A stretch of 64,000 nucleotides of DNA from Hymenobacter jeongseonensis (GTDB lineage Bacteria > Bacteroidota > Bacteroidia > Cytophagales > Hymenobacteraceae). The notes below the pieces were generated by a model. That model saw only the letters and a program-made list of their open reading frames with translations. It searched no databases and had not been told where the DNA came from. Below, one piece after another: positions 8,717 through 17,558 of the stretch; position 1 is the first letter of the stretch; every line of letters begins with the position of its first letter. The DNA lies in contig NZ_JADQDQ010000002.1 in assembly GCF_015694725.1 (NCBI RefSeq), forward strand, positions 1 through 64,000, in the 5' to 3' direction. Both the position numbers and the translations under genes were made by a program.

Positions 8717-9716
8717 GCCGCTGGTTTCCATTATTACCATCAATTATAACCAGGCGCGGGTCACCTGTGCCCTGCTGGCCTCGCTGCGCCAACTCACCTA
8801 CCCCAACTACGAGGTAATTGTGGTTGATAACGCCTCCCCCACCGAGGACCCGGGCCCGATAGCGGAGCAGTTTCCAGAAGTGCAGCTCCTTCGTTCGCCG
8901 CAGAACCTGGGCTTTGCCGGCGGCAACAACCTCGGCATCCGGGCGGCCAACGGAGCCTACTGCCTGTTTCTGAACAACGATACCGAAGTGGTGCCGCACT
9001 TGCTGGAGCCCTTGGTGGCCGTGTTTGAGCGCAACCCCGCCATCGGCATCGTTTCGCCCAAAATCATCTTTTACGGAACCGACGGCCTCATTCAATACGC
9101 CGGATGCGACGGCATCAGCCCCTGGACCGGGCGCAGCCGCGTCATTGGCTGTCTCGAACCCGATAAGGGCCAGCATGATACATCGCACGTCACCGCCCTC
9201 ATCCACGGCGCAGCCATGATGGTGCCCACCGCCGTTATCCGCCGGGCAGGTCTGATGCCGGAGTTGTACTTCCTGTACTACGAAGAGCTTGACTGGTGCG
9301 AAATGATAAAACGCCTGGGCTACCTGAGTTACTACGAGGCCGGGGCCACGGTGTACCACAAGGAATCGGTATCGGTGGGCCAGGGCTCAGTGCTGCGCAC
9401 CTACTACCTGAGCCGCAACCGCCTGCTCTACATCCGGCGCAACACCACAGGGCTGCGGTTTTGGAGCGGGCTGCTGTTCTACTTGTCCGTCGCGGTGCCC
9501 AAAAACAGCCTGAAATACGCCCTGCGGCGCGAGTGGCCCCACCTGCGGGCCCTGTGGCGGGCGCTGGGCTGGCACCTGCAGAAGCACCCTGTTCACCAAA
9601 ACCATTACCTGCCGGCCGCTTCACTGGCTACCAACCCTCGCTCTACAACCTTATCCGACAGCCACTTGCCAAGCTTGGCGGCGGTTGCCCGGCCCAGCGT
9701 TCCCTCGGCAACTTAA
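8709..9716 (+). CDS. Family 2 glycosyltransferase (rhamnosyltransferase-like)
   Basis: The protein has 335 residues. The N-terminal GT-A domain begins with VSIITINYN and contains VDNAS (about 38-42), LGFAGGNN and the metal-binding NNDTE (about 89-93), the signature set of WbbL-like GT2 enzymes. It transfers an activated sugar to the lipid-linked repeat unit on the cytoplasmic face. The last 40 residues are low in structure. The start overlaps the polymerase gene. Donor and acceptor sugars cannot be told from sequence. Confidence 0.88.
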   Translation: MARPLVSIITINYNQARVTCALLASLRQLTYPNYEVIVVDNASPTEDPGPIAEQFPEVQLLRSPQNLGFAGGNNLGIRAANGAYCLFLNNDTEVVPHLLEPLVAVFERNPAIGIVSPKIIFYGTDGLIQYAGCDGISPWTGRSRVIGCLEPDKGQHDTSHVTALIHGAAMMVPTAVIRRAGLMPELYFLYYEELDWCEMIKRLGYLSYYEAGATVYHKESVSVGQGSVLRTYYLSRNRLLYIRRNTTGLRFWSGLLFYLSVAVPKNSLKYALRREWPHLRALWRALGWHLQKHPVHQNHYLPAASLATNPRSTTLSDSHLPSLAAVARPSVPSAT

Positions 9717-9803
9717 TCCCCGCATTTGCGGTGGATTCCGCTCGTTTTTCGGGCGCAGCCTCGGCCCTCGGGTTCCTGATACCAATGCTTCCTTCTTACC
9801 AGC

Positions 9804-11009
9804 ATGAGTTCACTGCTCCTATTTCCTGCCCTGATTCTCTACCTGCTCGGCGGCTGCTTGCTGTTCAATGTGGGGTACCTGCTGTTTTTTTCGGTGGCCG
9901 GGCACCGGCGGCAACCGGCGCTGCCCGCCGCGGGTGCCGCGGCGCCGCGCCGTATGTGCGTGCTGATGCCGGCGTACCACGCCGATGCCGTGATTCAGGA
10001 AACGGGCCCGGTGGCCGGGCGCCACGTCTACGCCGGGCAAGCGGATGTCCACGTCATCGCCGATGGTTTGCAGCGGGCCACGGTGCAGGAACTGCGCCAG
10101 CGCGGCGTCGGGGTGGTGGAAGTAGCGTTTGAGAAAAGCACCAAGGGCAAGGCGCTGCTGGCCGCGCTCGATTCTTTGCCTCGCCACGCCTACGACGTGG
10201 CCGTGATTTTGGACGTGGATAACGAGATGGCGCCGGGCTTCTTAACGCAGGTAAACGCGGCTTTCGCGGCGGGCTACCGGGTGGTGCAGGGCCACCGCAC
10301 CGCCAAAAACCTGGATTCGCCCTTTGCCGTGCTCGATGCCTGCAACGAGGAAATCAACAACCACATTTTTCGGCAGGGCCACGCCAGCCTGGGCCTGTCG
10401 CCGTCCCTGATTGGTTCGGCCATGGCGTTCGAGTACGAGTACCTCCACCAACTGCTGCAGGACATTGGCGACACGCCCGGCGAGGACAAGGAACTGGACT
10501 TCAAAACGCTGAAAGACGGGGTGAAAATAGCCTATCTGCCCCAGGCCTACGTGTACGACGAGAAAACGCAGAACTCCCGGGCCTTTGCCCGCCAGCGCAC
10601 GCGGTGGCTGGCCACCCAAAAGGAGTTTTTCGTGAAGTACCTCGGCGAAGGCTGGCGGGAACTGGGCCAGGGCAACTGGGACTTCGTTGATAAAATTGTG
10701 CAGTCCATGCTGTTGCCCCGCATCCTGCTGCTGGGGCTGCTGGTGGCGCTGCTGGGCTTGGCGCTGCTGTGGCCGGTGGGGCCAGCGCCAGGCTACTGGC
10801 TGGCGCTGCTGGCCGGTACGGCGGCGGCCCTGCTGCTGGCGCTGCCGGCACGCCTGTATACCTGGCAGGTGGGGCGGGCACTGCTGCACCTGCCGGTGGC
10901 GTTGGGCGCCATGCTGCTGGCTTTGCTGCAAATCAGAAAAGCTAAAACCTCCTTTATGGCGACTCCGCACACGGCTACTACCGCCCGAAGCGCCGCCCCC
11001 CAGCACTAA
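9804..11009 (+). CDS. Membrane-bound processive-type family 2 glycosyltransferase
   Basis: The protein has 401 residues with an N-terminal TM segment (about 3-32), a cytoplasmic GT2 domain and three C-terminal hydrophobic segments (about 305-390). GT2 features are LMPAYH, ILDVDNE (the DxD), the acidic GEDKELD region and RQRTRW near 263-268, matching the (Q/R)xxRW motif of cellulose- and hyaluronan-synthase-like enzymes. This architecture suggests polymerisation or transfer coupled to the membrane. The spacing of about 87 bp to the upstream GT2 fits the same transcript. Confidence 0.85.
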   Translation: MSSLLLFPALILYLLGGCLLFNVGYLLFFSVAGHRRQPALPAAGAAAPRRMCVLMPAYHADAVIQETGPVAGRHVYAGQADVHVIADGLQRATVQELRQRGVGVVEVAFEKSTKGKALLAALDSLPRHAYDVAVILDVDNEMAPGFLTQVNAAFAAGYRVVQGHRTAKNLDSPFAVLDACNEEINNHIFRQGHASLGLSPSLIGSAMAFEYEYLHQLLQDIGDTPGEDKELDFKTLKDGVKIAYLPQAYVYDEKTQNSRAFARQRTRWLATQKEFFVKYLGEGWRELGQGNWDFVDKIVQSMLLPRILLLGLLVALLGLALLWPVGPAPGYWLALLAGTAAALLLALPARLYTWQVGRALLHLPVALGAMLLALLQIRKAKTSFMATPHTATTARSAAPQH

Positions 11010-11021
11010 AATTCGACCGTT

Positions 11022-11108
11022 ATGCCTTGGGAAATCATCATTGTGCCCGCCCTCATCAGCCTGCTTATTGGCTGGCGCCAGGGCCTGCGGGCCACTGCAA
11101 AAAAGTAA
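11022..11108 (+). CDS. Possible 28-residue single-span membrane peptide
   Basis: A short frame starting with ATG: MPWEIIIVPALIS, then LLIGW and a basic tail ending ATAKK. A single hydrophobic helix plus positive C-terminus is what small bacterial membrane peptides look like. It fills most of the 123-bp gap between two EPS glycosyltransferase genes, 12 nt after one and 24 nt before the next. No homologue is recalled and the length is within what chance can give, so this is a candidate only. Confidence 0.35.
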   Translation: MPWEIIIVPALISLLIGWRQGLRATAKK

Positions 11109-11132
11109 TGCCGCCACCCGCTCGCCCCGCTC

Positions 11133-12353
11133 ATGAAAAACCAGAACATCATCATGCTCTGCCAGCAAAACTGGGACATTGGCATCGCCACCAGTGCCAA
11201 GAACCTGGCTCTGGAGTTCGCGAAAACCAATCGGGTGCTGTACGTCAACATGCCGCTGGATGTGAATACCGTGGTGTCGGGCTTCAAAGAGCCCGAGGTG
11301 CAGAAGCGGCTCAGCGTCTTGTTTGGCCGGGCAGAAGGCTTGGTGCAGGCCGAGCCGAACTTATGGGTGCTCACGCCCAAGGTGCTCGGGGCCTCCATCA
11401 ACTGGCTGACTTCCCGCAAAGCCTTCCAAGCGCTGAACCGTTGGAACAGCACGCTGCTGGCTACCAGCATTGCCCAAGCCGCCCGGTCCCTGGGGTATGA
11501 ATCGTATTATTTGCTGCAAGATGGCATCATTTTTCAGGGGCTGGAACTGAAGCGGCTACTGTCCCCGCGCCTGTCCATCTACTACCTGCGCGACTTCACC
11601 ATTGCCGTGCCTTATTTCCAGCGCCACGGGCCGTGGGTGGAAGCCCAGCTGCTGAACCAGGCCGATGTGGTGGTCGTGAACTCGGCCTACCTGGGCGACT
11701 ACGCCCGGCAGCACAACCCCAATACCGTCGACATCGGCCAGGGCTGCGCGCTGGACATGTACCGGGCCGAGCTTGAGTACGAAAAACCCGCGGACCTGGC
11801 CCACGTGACGCAGCCAAGCCTGGTGTATACGGGTTACCTGACGGCCATCCGGCTGGATATGGACTTGCTGCTGGCCATTGCGAAGCAGCGCCCGCACTGG
11901 CACCTAGTGCTGGTAGGCCCGGAAGACGAAGTTTTCCGGCGAAGCGAACTGCACGATTTGCCCAATGTCTTTTTCCTCGGCAACAAGGCCCCGACCCAAC
12001 TGGCGGCGTACCTGCAACACACCGATGTTTGCATTAACCCACAGCTGGTTAACGAAGCAACCATTGGGAATTATCCGCTCAAAATAGACGAGTACCTGGC
12101 CATGGGCAAGCCGGTGGTGGCCACCGCCACCCGCACCATGGAGTGCCTCTTTCCGAACCATGTGTACTTGGCTACTGGCACCGCCGAATGGCTGCAACAC
12201 CTCGACACCGCCATCGCGGCATCCGGGCGCGAATGCATTGAGGCCCGCATTGCCCTGGCCCACTGCCACAGTTGGGAAGCCAGCGCGGGACGGCTTTACG
12301 CGGCCGTGGCCCGCACCGAAGCCCGCGCCCAACCAGCCCTGGCCGGGCAGTAA
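11133..12353 (+). CDS. GT-B glycosyltransferase (TuaH / GT1-GT4-like)
   Basis: The protein has 406 residues. The N-terminus (MLCQQNWD, then KNLALEFAKTNRVLYVN) and the C-terminal half with LVYTGYLTAIRLDMDLL, LVLVGPED, VFFLGNK and KIDEYLAMGKPVVAT match two-domain GT-B enzymes of the TuaH-like group. The Glu-containing KIDEYLAMGKP segment is the nucleotide-sugar-binding EX7E-like region. It acts in the cytoplasm on the growing EPS unit. Specificity is unknown. Confidence 0.84.
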   Translation: MKNQNIIMLCQQNWDIGIATSAKNLALEFAKTNRVLYVNMPLDVNTVVSGFKEPEVQKRLSVLFGRAEGLVQAEPNLWVLTPKVLGASINWLTSRKAFQALNRWNSTLLATSIAQAARSLGYESYYLLQDGIIFQGLELKRLLSPRLSIYYLRDFTIAVPYFQRHGPWVEAQLLNQADVVVVNSAYLGDYARQHNPNTVDIGQGCALDMYRAELEYEKPADLAHVTQPSLVYTGYLTAIRLDMDLLLAIAKQRPHWHLVLVGPEDEVFRRSELHDLPNVFFLGNKAPTQLAAYLQHTDVCINPQLVNEATIGNYPLKIDEYLAMGKPVVATATRTMECLFPNHVYLATGTAEWLQHLDTAIAASGRECIEARIALAHCHSWEASAGRLYAAVARTEARAQPALAGQ

Positions 12354-12400
12354 GTTTCTCTGCATTCAAAGTTTACCAGTTCGCCTTAATTTACCTAGCG

Positions 12401-13552
12401 ATGCCTCCTCCTTCCAAAATCCGAATCCTGGAAACCATCCGGCAAGGCACTATTGGCGGAGGCGAAACGCATGTGCTGGACTTGGTGCAGGCCCTTAACA
12501 AGGAGCTGTACGAGCCCATTGTGCTGTCGTTTACGCCCGGCCCGATGGTGGACCGGCTGGCGGCCATGGGCGTAAAAACCTGCGTCATTCCCACAGAAAA
12601 GCCGTTCAACGTCTTCAAGTGGGGCCAGGTATCGCAGTTGCTGAAGGACGAGCAAATTGACCTTGTGCACGCCCACGGCACCCGCGCGGCCTCCAATACC
12701 TTTTGGGCGGCCAAACGGCTGGGGCTGCCCATCGTTTACACGGTGCACGGCTGGTCGTTTCACGTCGACCAGCCGCCGGTGGTGCGCAAAATCCGCCAAT
12801 TAGGCGAGCAGTTGCTGGTCAGCCAAGCCGATGTAACAGTGTGCGTATCCGACAGCAACCGGCAGGACGGCCTGGCTTTCAGCCCCATGGCGCGGTCCGT
12901 GGTGATTCGCAACGGGGTAAACCTGCAGAAATTCAACCCCGACCGGGCTTTCAAGGACCTTCGGGCGGAACTGGGCCTTGGGGCCGACCGCATTTTGATT
13001 GGATGCATTGCCCGCATCACAGGGCAGAAAGACCCGCTCAGCTTTGTGCGGGCTGTCGCCGCCATGCCCGCGTCGCTGCCCGCTACCTTCCTGCTGGTGG
13101 GCAATGGCGACCTCAAAGCCGCCGCGGTGCAGCTTGCCCAGGACTTGCAACTGGGCGCGCGGCTGGTGTTTTTGGAGGCCCGGCAGGACATTCCCGATGT
13201 GCTGCGGGCGCTCGACATCTACTGCCTGCCCTCGCTGTGGGAGGGCTTGTCTATTGGCTTGCTCGAGGCCATGGCCATGGGCAAAGCGGTGGTGGCTACG
13301 GCCATCGACGGCACCCGCGAGGTGGTGCAGGACGGCGTAAATGGCCTGTGCATACCGCCCAAGTCGCCGGAGCAACTGGCCGCCGCGCTCACGCGCCTCC
13401 TCGCCGATGCCGGGCTGCGCGGCCGGCTGGGGGCCGCCGCCCGGCAAACGGTCGCTCGCGAATTCAACGTCGAAACCATGACCCGGCAGGTGGAGCAGCT
13501 TTACCAGCAGCTGGCCCCGGCGCGGGCCGTGCCCAGGCCGGCAGCCGTTTAG
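12401..13552 (+). CDS. Family 4 glycosyltransferase (GT-B)
   Basis: The protein has 383 residues from ATG 12401; a longer frame reaches further upstream but would overlap the preceding gene, so the internal ATG before PPPSKIRILETI is chosen. It shows a glycine-rich acceptor loop (GTIGGGETHV), VHAHGTRAA, VIRNGVN, the linker IGCIARITGQKDP and the C-terminal EGLSIGLLEAMAMGKAVVAT with the EX7E motif of GT4 enzymes such as WcaC/WcaL and PimB-type. It is a retaining transferase using a nucleotide sugar. It lies 47 bp after the previous GT-B gene, in the same operon. Confidence 0.9.
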   Translation: MPPPSKIRILETIRQGTIGGGETHVLDLVQALNKELYEPIVLSFTPGPMVDRLAAMGVKTCVIPTEKPFNVFKWGQVSQLLKDEQIDLVHAHGTRAASNTFWAAKRLGLPIVYTVHGWSFHVDQPPVVRKIRQLGEQLLVSQADVTVCVSDSNRQDGLAFSPMARSVVIRNGVNLQKFNPDRAFKDLRAELGLGADRILIGCIARITGQKDPLSFVRAVAAMPASLPATFLLVGNGDLKAAAVQLAQDLQLGARLVFLEARQDIPDVLRALDIYCLPSLWEGLSIGLLEAMAMGKAVVATAIDGTREVVQDGVNGLCIPPKSPEQLAAALTRLLADAGLRGRLGAAARQTVAREFNVETMTRQVEQLYQQLAPARAVPRPAAV

Positions 13553-13626
13553 CCACAGGGGCTGAAAACCCCGTTTTGCAACCCCAATTTCTTTGCCTGC
13601 AACTGTTTACATTTTCACTCCAAGCC

Positions 13627-14259
13627 ATGAGCGTCGTTGACCGCATCAAGAGTAGCCCACGACTGAAAAGCCTGGTGCTCTACCTGTTGATTACGCCGGG
13701 GCAGGCGCGCCCGCGGCAGTGGGTGAAGTGGTTCGTCAACCCGTTTCGGCACACGTACGGGCGCGGCTCGCTGGTACGCTGGCGCACGCGCCTCGACGTG
13801 GTTCCGTTCCAGGCCTTCTCGCTCGGGGCCGGTGCGGTGATTGAGGACTACGCCACCGTGAACAATGGGATGGGCGCGGTGCACATCGGCGCCCGCACGT
13901 TCGTGGGCATTGCCAACGTGCTGATTGGGCCGCTGCGCATCGGAAACGACGTCATTATTGCCCAAAACGTCGTGTTCTCCGGACTCAACCACGAGTACGA
14001 AGACCTCACACGGCCCATCAAAGACCAGCCCTGCTCCACGGCCGAAATCGTGGTGGAAGATGAAGCTTGGATTGGGGCCAATGCCGTGATTACGGCCGGT
14101 GTGCGCATTGGCCGGCACGCCGTGGTGGCCGGCGGCAGCGTGGTGACCAAAGACGTGCCGCCCTACTCGGTGGTGGGCGGCAATCCGGCCCGCATTCTCA
14201 AACAGTACAACGCGGAAGCCCAGGCGTGGGAGCGGCCGCAAAAGCTATCCGTTATCTGA
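13627..14259 (+). CDS. Left-handed beta-helix acyltransferase (WcaF/CysE-type)
   Basis: The protein has 210 residues from ATG 13627. Hexapeptide repeats run from about 65 to 190 (GAVHIGARTFVGIANVLIG, then IGNDVIIAQNVVF and GVRIGRHAVVAGGSVVTKD), ending with the PPYSVVGGNPARILK segment found in sugar O-acetyltransferases. GLNHEYED carries the likely catalytic His. It probably acetylates a sugar of the EPS repeat unit with acetyl-CoA. The acceptor is not determinable. Confidence 0.9.
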   Translation: MSVVDRIKSSPRLKSLVLYLLITPGQARPRQWVKWFVNPFRHTYGRGSLVRWRTRLDVVPFQAFSLGAGAVIEDYATVNNGMGAVHIGARTFVGIANVLIGPLRIGNDVIIAQNVVFSGLNHEYEDLTRPIKDQPCSTAEIVVEDEAWIGANAVITAGVRIGRHAVVAGGSVVTKDVPPYSVVGGNPARILKQYNAEAQAWERPQKLSVI

Positions 14260-14290
14260 ACCGCCGATTCGTCGGCTTGCTGCTTACGCT

Positions 14291-15451
14291 ATGCTGGTTT
14301 TCCTCTTTTGGCTATCCTTATCCGTCATTCTGTACACGTATGTGGGCTATGCGCTGGTGGTGTGGCTGTGGGCCAGGCTGGTGCGCGGCCGCCGCAAACC
14401 GGCCGCTACCGCCTTCGAGCCCGAGGTAACGCTGGTGGTGCCGGCCTACAACGAGGCCGACATTCTGGACGAAAAAATCCGCAACTGCCTAGCGCTGGAC
14501 TACCCGGCCGAAAAGTTGCATCTGCTCTTCATCACCGATGGCTCCAATGACCACTCGGGCGCGGTGCTGGGCCGCTACCCCGAGGTGCAGCACCTGCACC
14601 GCCCGGAGCGGGCTGGCAAATCCATGGCCGAAAACCGTGCTATTCGCTACGTAACCACGCCCTACGTCATTTTCACCGATTGCAACACCCTGCTCAACCC
14701 CGAAGCTGCCCGCCGGCTGGTGCGCCACTACGCCGACCCGCAAGTGGGCGCCGTATCGGGCGAGAAGCGCGTGCGGCGCGACGGCAGCGCCTCCGGCGCA
14801 GGCGAGGGCTTGTACTGGAAATACGAGTCGTTTCTCAAGCAGTGCGACTCCGATATCTACAGCCTGATGGGCGCGGCCGGCGAACTGGTGTCATTCCGCA
14901 CTGCACTGTTTAAACCCTTGGAGGCCGATACCATTCTCGACGACTTCGTGCAATCGCTGCGGATTGTGGACGCTGGCTACCGCGTGGTGTACGAACCCGG
15001 GGCCTACGCCCTGGAACCGCCTTCTTTTTCGCTGAAGGAAGAAATGAAGCGCAAGGTGCGCATCTGCGCCGGCGGCTGGCAGGCCATGGCGCGGCTGCAG
15101 CCGCTGCTCAACCCGCTGCGCCAGCCGGTGGTGGCCTTTCTGTACTTCTCGCACCGGGTGCTGCGCTGGAGCCTCACGCCGGTTCTGCTGCTGCTGCTGC
15201 TGCCCCTCAACGCCGTGCTGGCCGTTGCGCACGGCGGCATTTACTCGCTGCTGCTGGTGCTGCAAGGCGTATTTTATGGGGCGGCGGCGCTGGGCTGGTG
15301 GCAGGCCAGCCGGGGCCGCTCCGCCGGGCCATTGCTGGTGCCGCTGTACTTCACCATGATGAACGTGGCGGTGTTTCAGGGCGCGGCGCGGTTCTTCCGC
15401 AACGCCCAGCCGGCCGCTTGGGATAAGGCGCAGCGCGCGCCGGCCGCCTAG
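14291..15451 (+). CDS. Membrane-anchored family 2 glycosyltransferase (IcaA-like)
   Basis: The protein has 386 residues: TM segment at 3-25, GT-A domain (VTLVVPAYNEADIL, ITDGSNDHS, FTDCNT with D130 in the DxD position, then ILDDF near 217 as the likely catalytic acidic pair), and three to four hydrophobic segments in the last 110 residues. The arrangement matches IcaA/PgaC and related membrane GT2 enzymes. The last motif reads KRKVRI rather than QxxRW, so processivity is uncertain. Confidence 0.86.
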   Translation: MLVFLFWLSLSVILYTYVGYALVVWLWARLVRGRRKPAATAFEPEVTLVVPAYNEADILDEKIRNCLALDYPAEKLHLLFITDGSNDHSGAVLGRYPEVQHLHRPERAGKSMAENRAIRYVTTPYVIFTDCNTLLNPEAARRLVRHYADPQVGAVSGEKRVRRDGSASGAGEGLYWKYESFLKQCDSDIYSLMGAAGELVSFRTALFKPLEADTILDDFVQSLRIVDAGYRVVYEPGAYALEPPSFSLKEEMKRKVRICAGGWQAMARLQPLLNPLRQPVVAFLYFSHRVLRWSLTPVLLLLLLPLNAVLAVAHGGIYSLLLVLQGVFYGAAALGWWQASRGRSAGPLLVPLYFTMMNVAVFQGAARFFRNAQPAAWDKAQRAPAA

Positions 15452-15472
15452 CGTTTGGGATGCTTGGAGAAA

Positions 15473-15488
15473 CGGCATTTTAATGCCG
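15473..15488 (+). other. Small hairpin in the gap before the HAD-UbiA genes
   Basis: CGGCATT and AATGCCG form a near-continuous inverted repeat about 20 nt after the previous stop. The rest of the 222-bp gap is AT-rich and probably holds a promoter for the genes at 15674 onward. No exact consensus box was found. Confidence 0.35.
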
Positions 15489-15673
15489 CCGAAGCTCAAC
15501 TTCAGGCGCTAAGGTAGCCTCAGCACTTGACGTGCCAGCCGTTTGTAAATCATTGAATCATGGGCTCATACATTCGTAATAAAATAAAATTTCTTTCATA
15601 AATCCATAGATAAAATCTAATAATCCTGTACATTAGACCAACCACGATGTAACCATCCGTTCCACTTCCACCG

Positions 15674-16414
15674 ATGATGTTACCCTACCCAGCAGCAGCG
15701 GCGCCTACTTTTTCGGTGCAGCGGCACGTGCAGTGGCCCAGCACTAAAGCCGTCATATTCGATGTAGACGGAACGCTATACGAGCAGTCCCGACTGCGCA
15801 TGAAGATGGTAGGCGCGCTGGCCCGCTACTACGCCCTGCGGCCCTGGCGGCTGGCCGAAGTGAGGCTGTTGCTTCGGTTTCGGGCCGAGCGGGAGAAGCG
15901 TCCCGGCGCCGCCGGGCCCGGCCTGGAGCAGGCGCAGTACGCCTGGGCCAGCCGCGACGGGCGCATTCCGGGCCAGAAAATCCGGCGGGTGGTGGACCAG
16001 TGGCTGTTTGAGCAGCCCAAGCAGTACCTGCGGGCCTGTGCCTACCCCGGCATTCATTCTTTTTTTGCGGCGCTGCGGCAGCACGGCATCAAAATCGGCA
16101 TTTACTCCGACTACGAGGCTCACGGCAAGCTGGCGGCCCTGGGCCTGGCGGCCGACCTCGTCGTCAGCTCGACCGACCCCGAAATTGACCACCTCAAGCC
16201 GGCGCCCCACGGCCTGTGGCACATTGCCGCCACGCTGGGGGTAGCCCCGGCGGAGTGCCTGTTCATCGGCGACCGCCCCGAGTTGGACGGGGCCTGTGCG
16301 GCACAAGCCGGCATGCCCTGGCTGATGGTCGAGCAGCAGCGGTTTGACCAATTTACCTTCTACGAATCCCTGGAAAACGGCTTGGTTACGTCCTGTATTT
16401 CCTGCGCGCCATGA
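15674..16414 (+). CDS. HAD-superfamily phosphatase coupled to UbiA prenyltransferase
   Basis: The protein has 246 residues. HAD motif I is FDVDGT (D30, D32), motif II is near YSDYE, motif III is the Lys in LKPAPHG, and motif IV is FIGDRPELDG. A helical cap of about 110 residues sits between motifs I and II, as in class I HAD phosphatases. The last 4 bp overlap the ATG of the UbiA gene (ATGA). In actinobacteria, 5-phosphoribosyl-decaprenyl phosphate made by a UbiA enzyme is dephosphorylated by a separate phosphatase; this gene may play that part here. That role is inference; the HAD assignment is firm. Confidence 0.85.
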   Translation: MMLPYPAAAAPTFSVQRHVQWPSTKAVIFDVDGTLYEQSRLRMKMVGALARYYALRPWRLAEVRLLLRFRAEREKRPGAAGPGLEQAQYAWASRDGRIPGQKIRRVVDQWLFEQPKQYLRACAYPGIHSFFAALRQHGIKIGIYSDYEAHGKLAALGLAADLVVSSTDPEIDHLKPAPHGLWHIAATLGVAPAECLFIGDRPELDGACAAQAGMPWLMVEQQRFDQFTFYESLENGLVTSCISCAP

Positions 16415-17451
16415 CGAATATGCCTACGTCTCCCAATTCGCTGGCGGCCGCGCCCGAAGCGCCCCTGATTCCGGCAGGCCTCAAAGATTACCTCGCCATC
16501 GCGCGCCCCGACAACTGGGTCAAAAACGTCTTTATGGCACCGGGCGTGCTGTTTGCCTACATCATCTACCGGGTGCCGCTCGATTTCGCTTTCCTCAGCA
16601 CGCTGGCGCTGGGCTTGGCGAGTACCTGCCTGGTGGCCTCGGCCAATTACGTTATCAACGAATACCTCGACGCTGAGTTCGACAAGTTCCACCCACTCAA
16701 GAAGAAGCGCACGGCGGTGGTGCGGGTGGTCAGGCCGGGGCTGGTGTACCTGGAGTGGTTTGGGCTGGCCACGGCGGGCTTGCTACTGGCTTATCATATC
16801 AGCCTGCAGTTTCTGTTTACGTCCATGTTCTTGCTGTTCATGGGCATACTCTACAACGTGCGGCCGTTCCGCACGAAAGAACGGGTGTACCTCGACGTGC
16901 TGTCGGAGTCGGTGAACAACCCCATCCGGTTTGCGCTGGGCTGGTACTTGGTGGCCCCGGCCCTGTCATTTGAAACGCTGAATGCGGTTTCGTTTTTCAA
17001 TAGCCTGCCGCCTTCCAGCATCATCGTGGCCTATTGGATGGGCGGGGCTTTTTTGATGGCCACCAAGCGCTTTGCCGAATACCGCCTTATCAAAGACCCC
17101 GCGCTGGCGGGCCTGTACCGGCGCTCTTTCCGCTATTACACCGAGCACAGCCTGCTGATTTCGATGTTTTTCTATGCCCTCACCTCGGCATTCTTTTTGG
17201 GCATTTTTCTCATCAAAAACCGCATTGAGTTGCTAGTGAGCTTTCCGTTTTTTGCCCTGCTGTTTTCCTGGTATTTGCGCATTGGCCTGCTGGACAACTC
17301 GCCAGTGCAAGGCTCCGAAAAGCTCTACACCCGCAAGTATTTCATGACCTACGTCGTGCTGTTCTGCATCCTGCTGGTCCTGCTAATGTTCGTGAAAATC
17401 CCCTTTCTCAGCAACCTGCTCGAAGACCACCACAATTTCAACAAAGTTTAG
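16411..17451 (+). CDS. UbiA-family prenyltransferase, DPPR-synthase-like
   Basis: An integral membrane protein of 346 residues with about 8-9 hydrophobic segments. The region ARPDNWVKNVFMAPGVLF and then NEYLDAEFD (N83, D87, D91) followed by KFHPLKKKR is the form seen in decaprenyl-phosphate phosphoribosyltransferase (Rv3806c-type) rather than in ubiquinone or menaquinone enzymes. The expected reaction moves 5-phosphoribose from PRPP to a polyprenyl phosphate. Tight coupling to the HAD phosphatase and a GT39-like gene immediately downstream support a role in making a lipid-linked pentose donor. The substrate remains unproved. Confidence 0.82.
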   Translation: MTNMPTSPNSLAAAPEAPLIPAGLKDYLAIARPDNWVKNVFMAPGVLFAYIIYRVPLDFAFLSTLALGLASTCLVASANYVINEYLDAEFDKFHPLKKKRTAVVRVVRPGLVYLEWFGLATAGLLLAYHISLQFLFTSMFLLFMGILYNVRPFRTKERVYLDVLSESVNNPIRFALGWYLVAPALSFETLNAVSFFNSLPPSSIIVAYWMGGAFLMATKRFAEYRLIKDPALAGLYRRSFRYYTEHSLLISMFFYALTSAFFLGIFLIKNRIELLVSFPFFALLFSWYLRIGLLDNSPVQGSEKLYTRKYFMTYVVLFCILLVLLMFVKIPFLSNLLEDHHNFNKV

Positions 17452-17558
17452 CAAGTATCTAAGCGCCAAGCATCTGCCCGCCGCTTGCCTCATCTTCTCC
17501 TGCTTGGGCGACCGTCAATTTCAGCGGCTCCGCTGCCGTGCCCTGAGCTCTTACCCAT

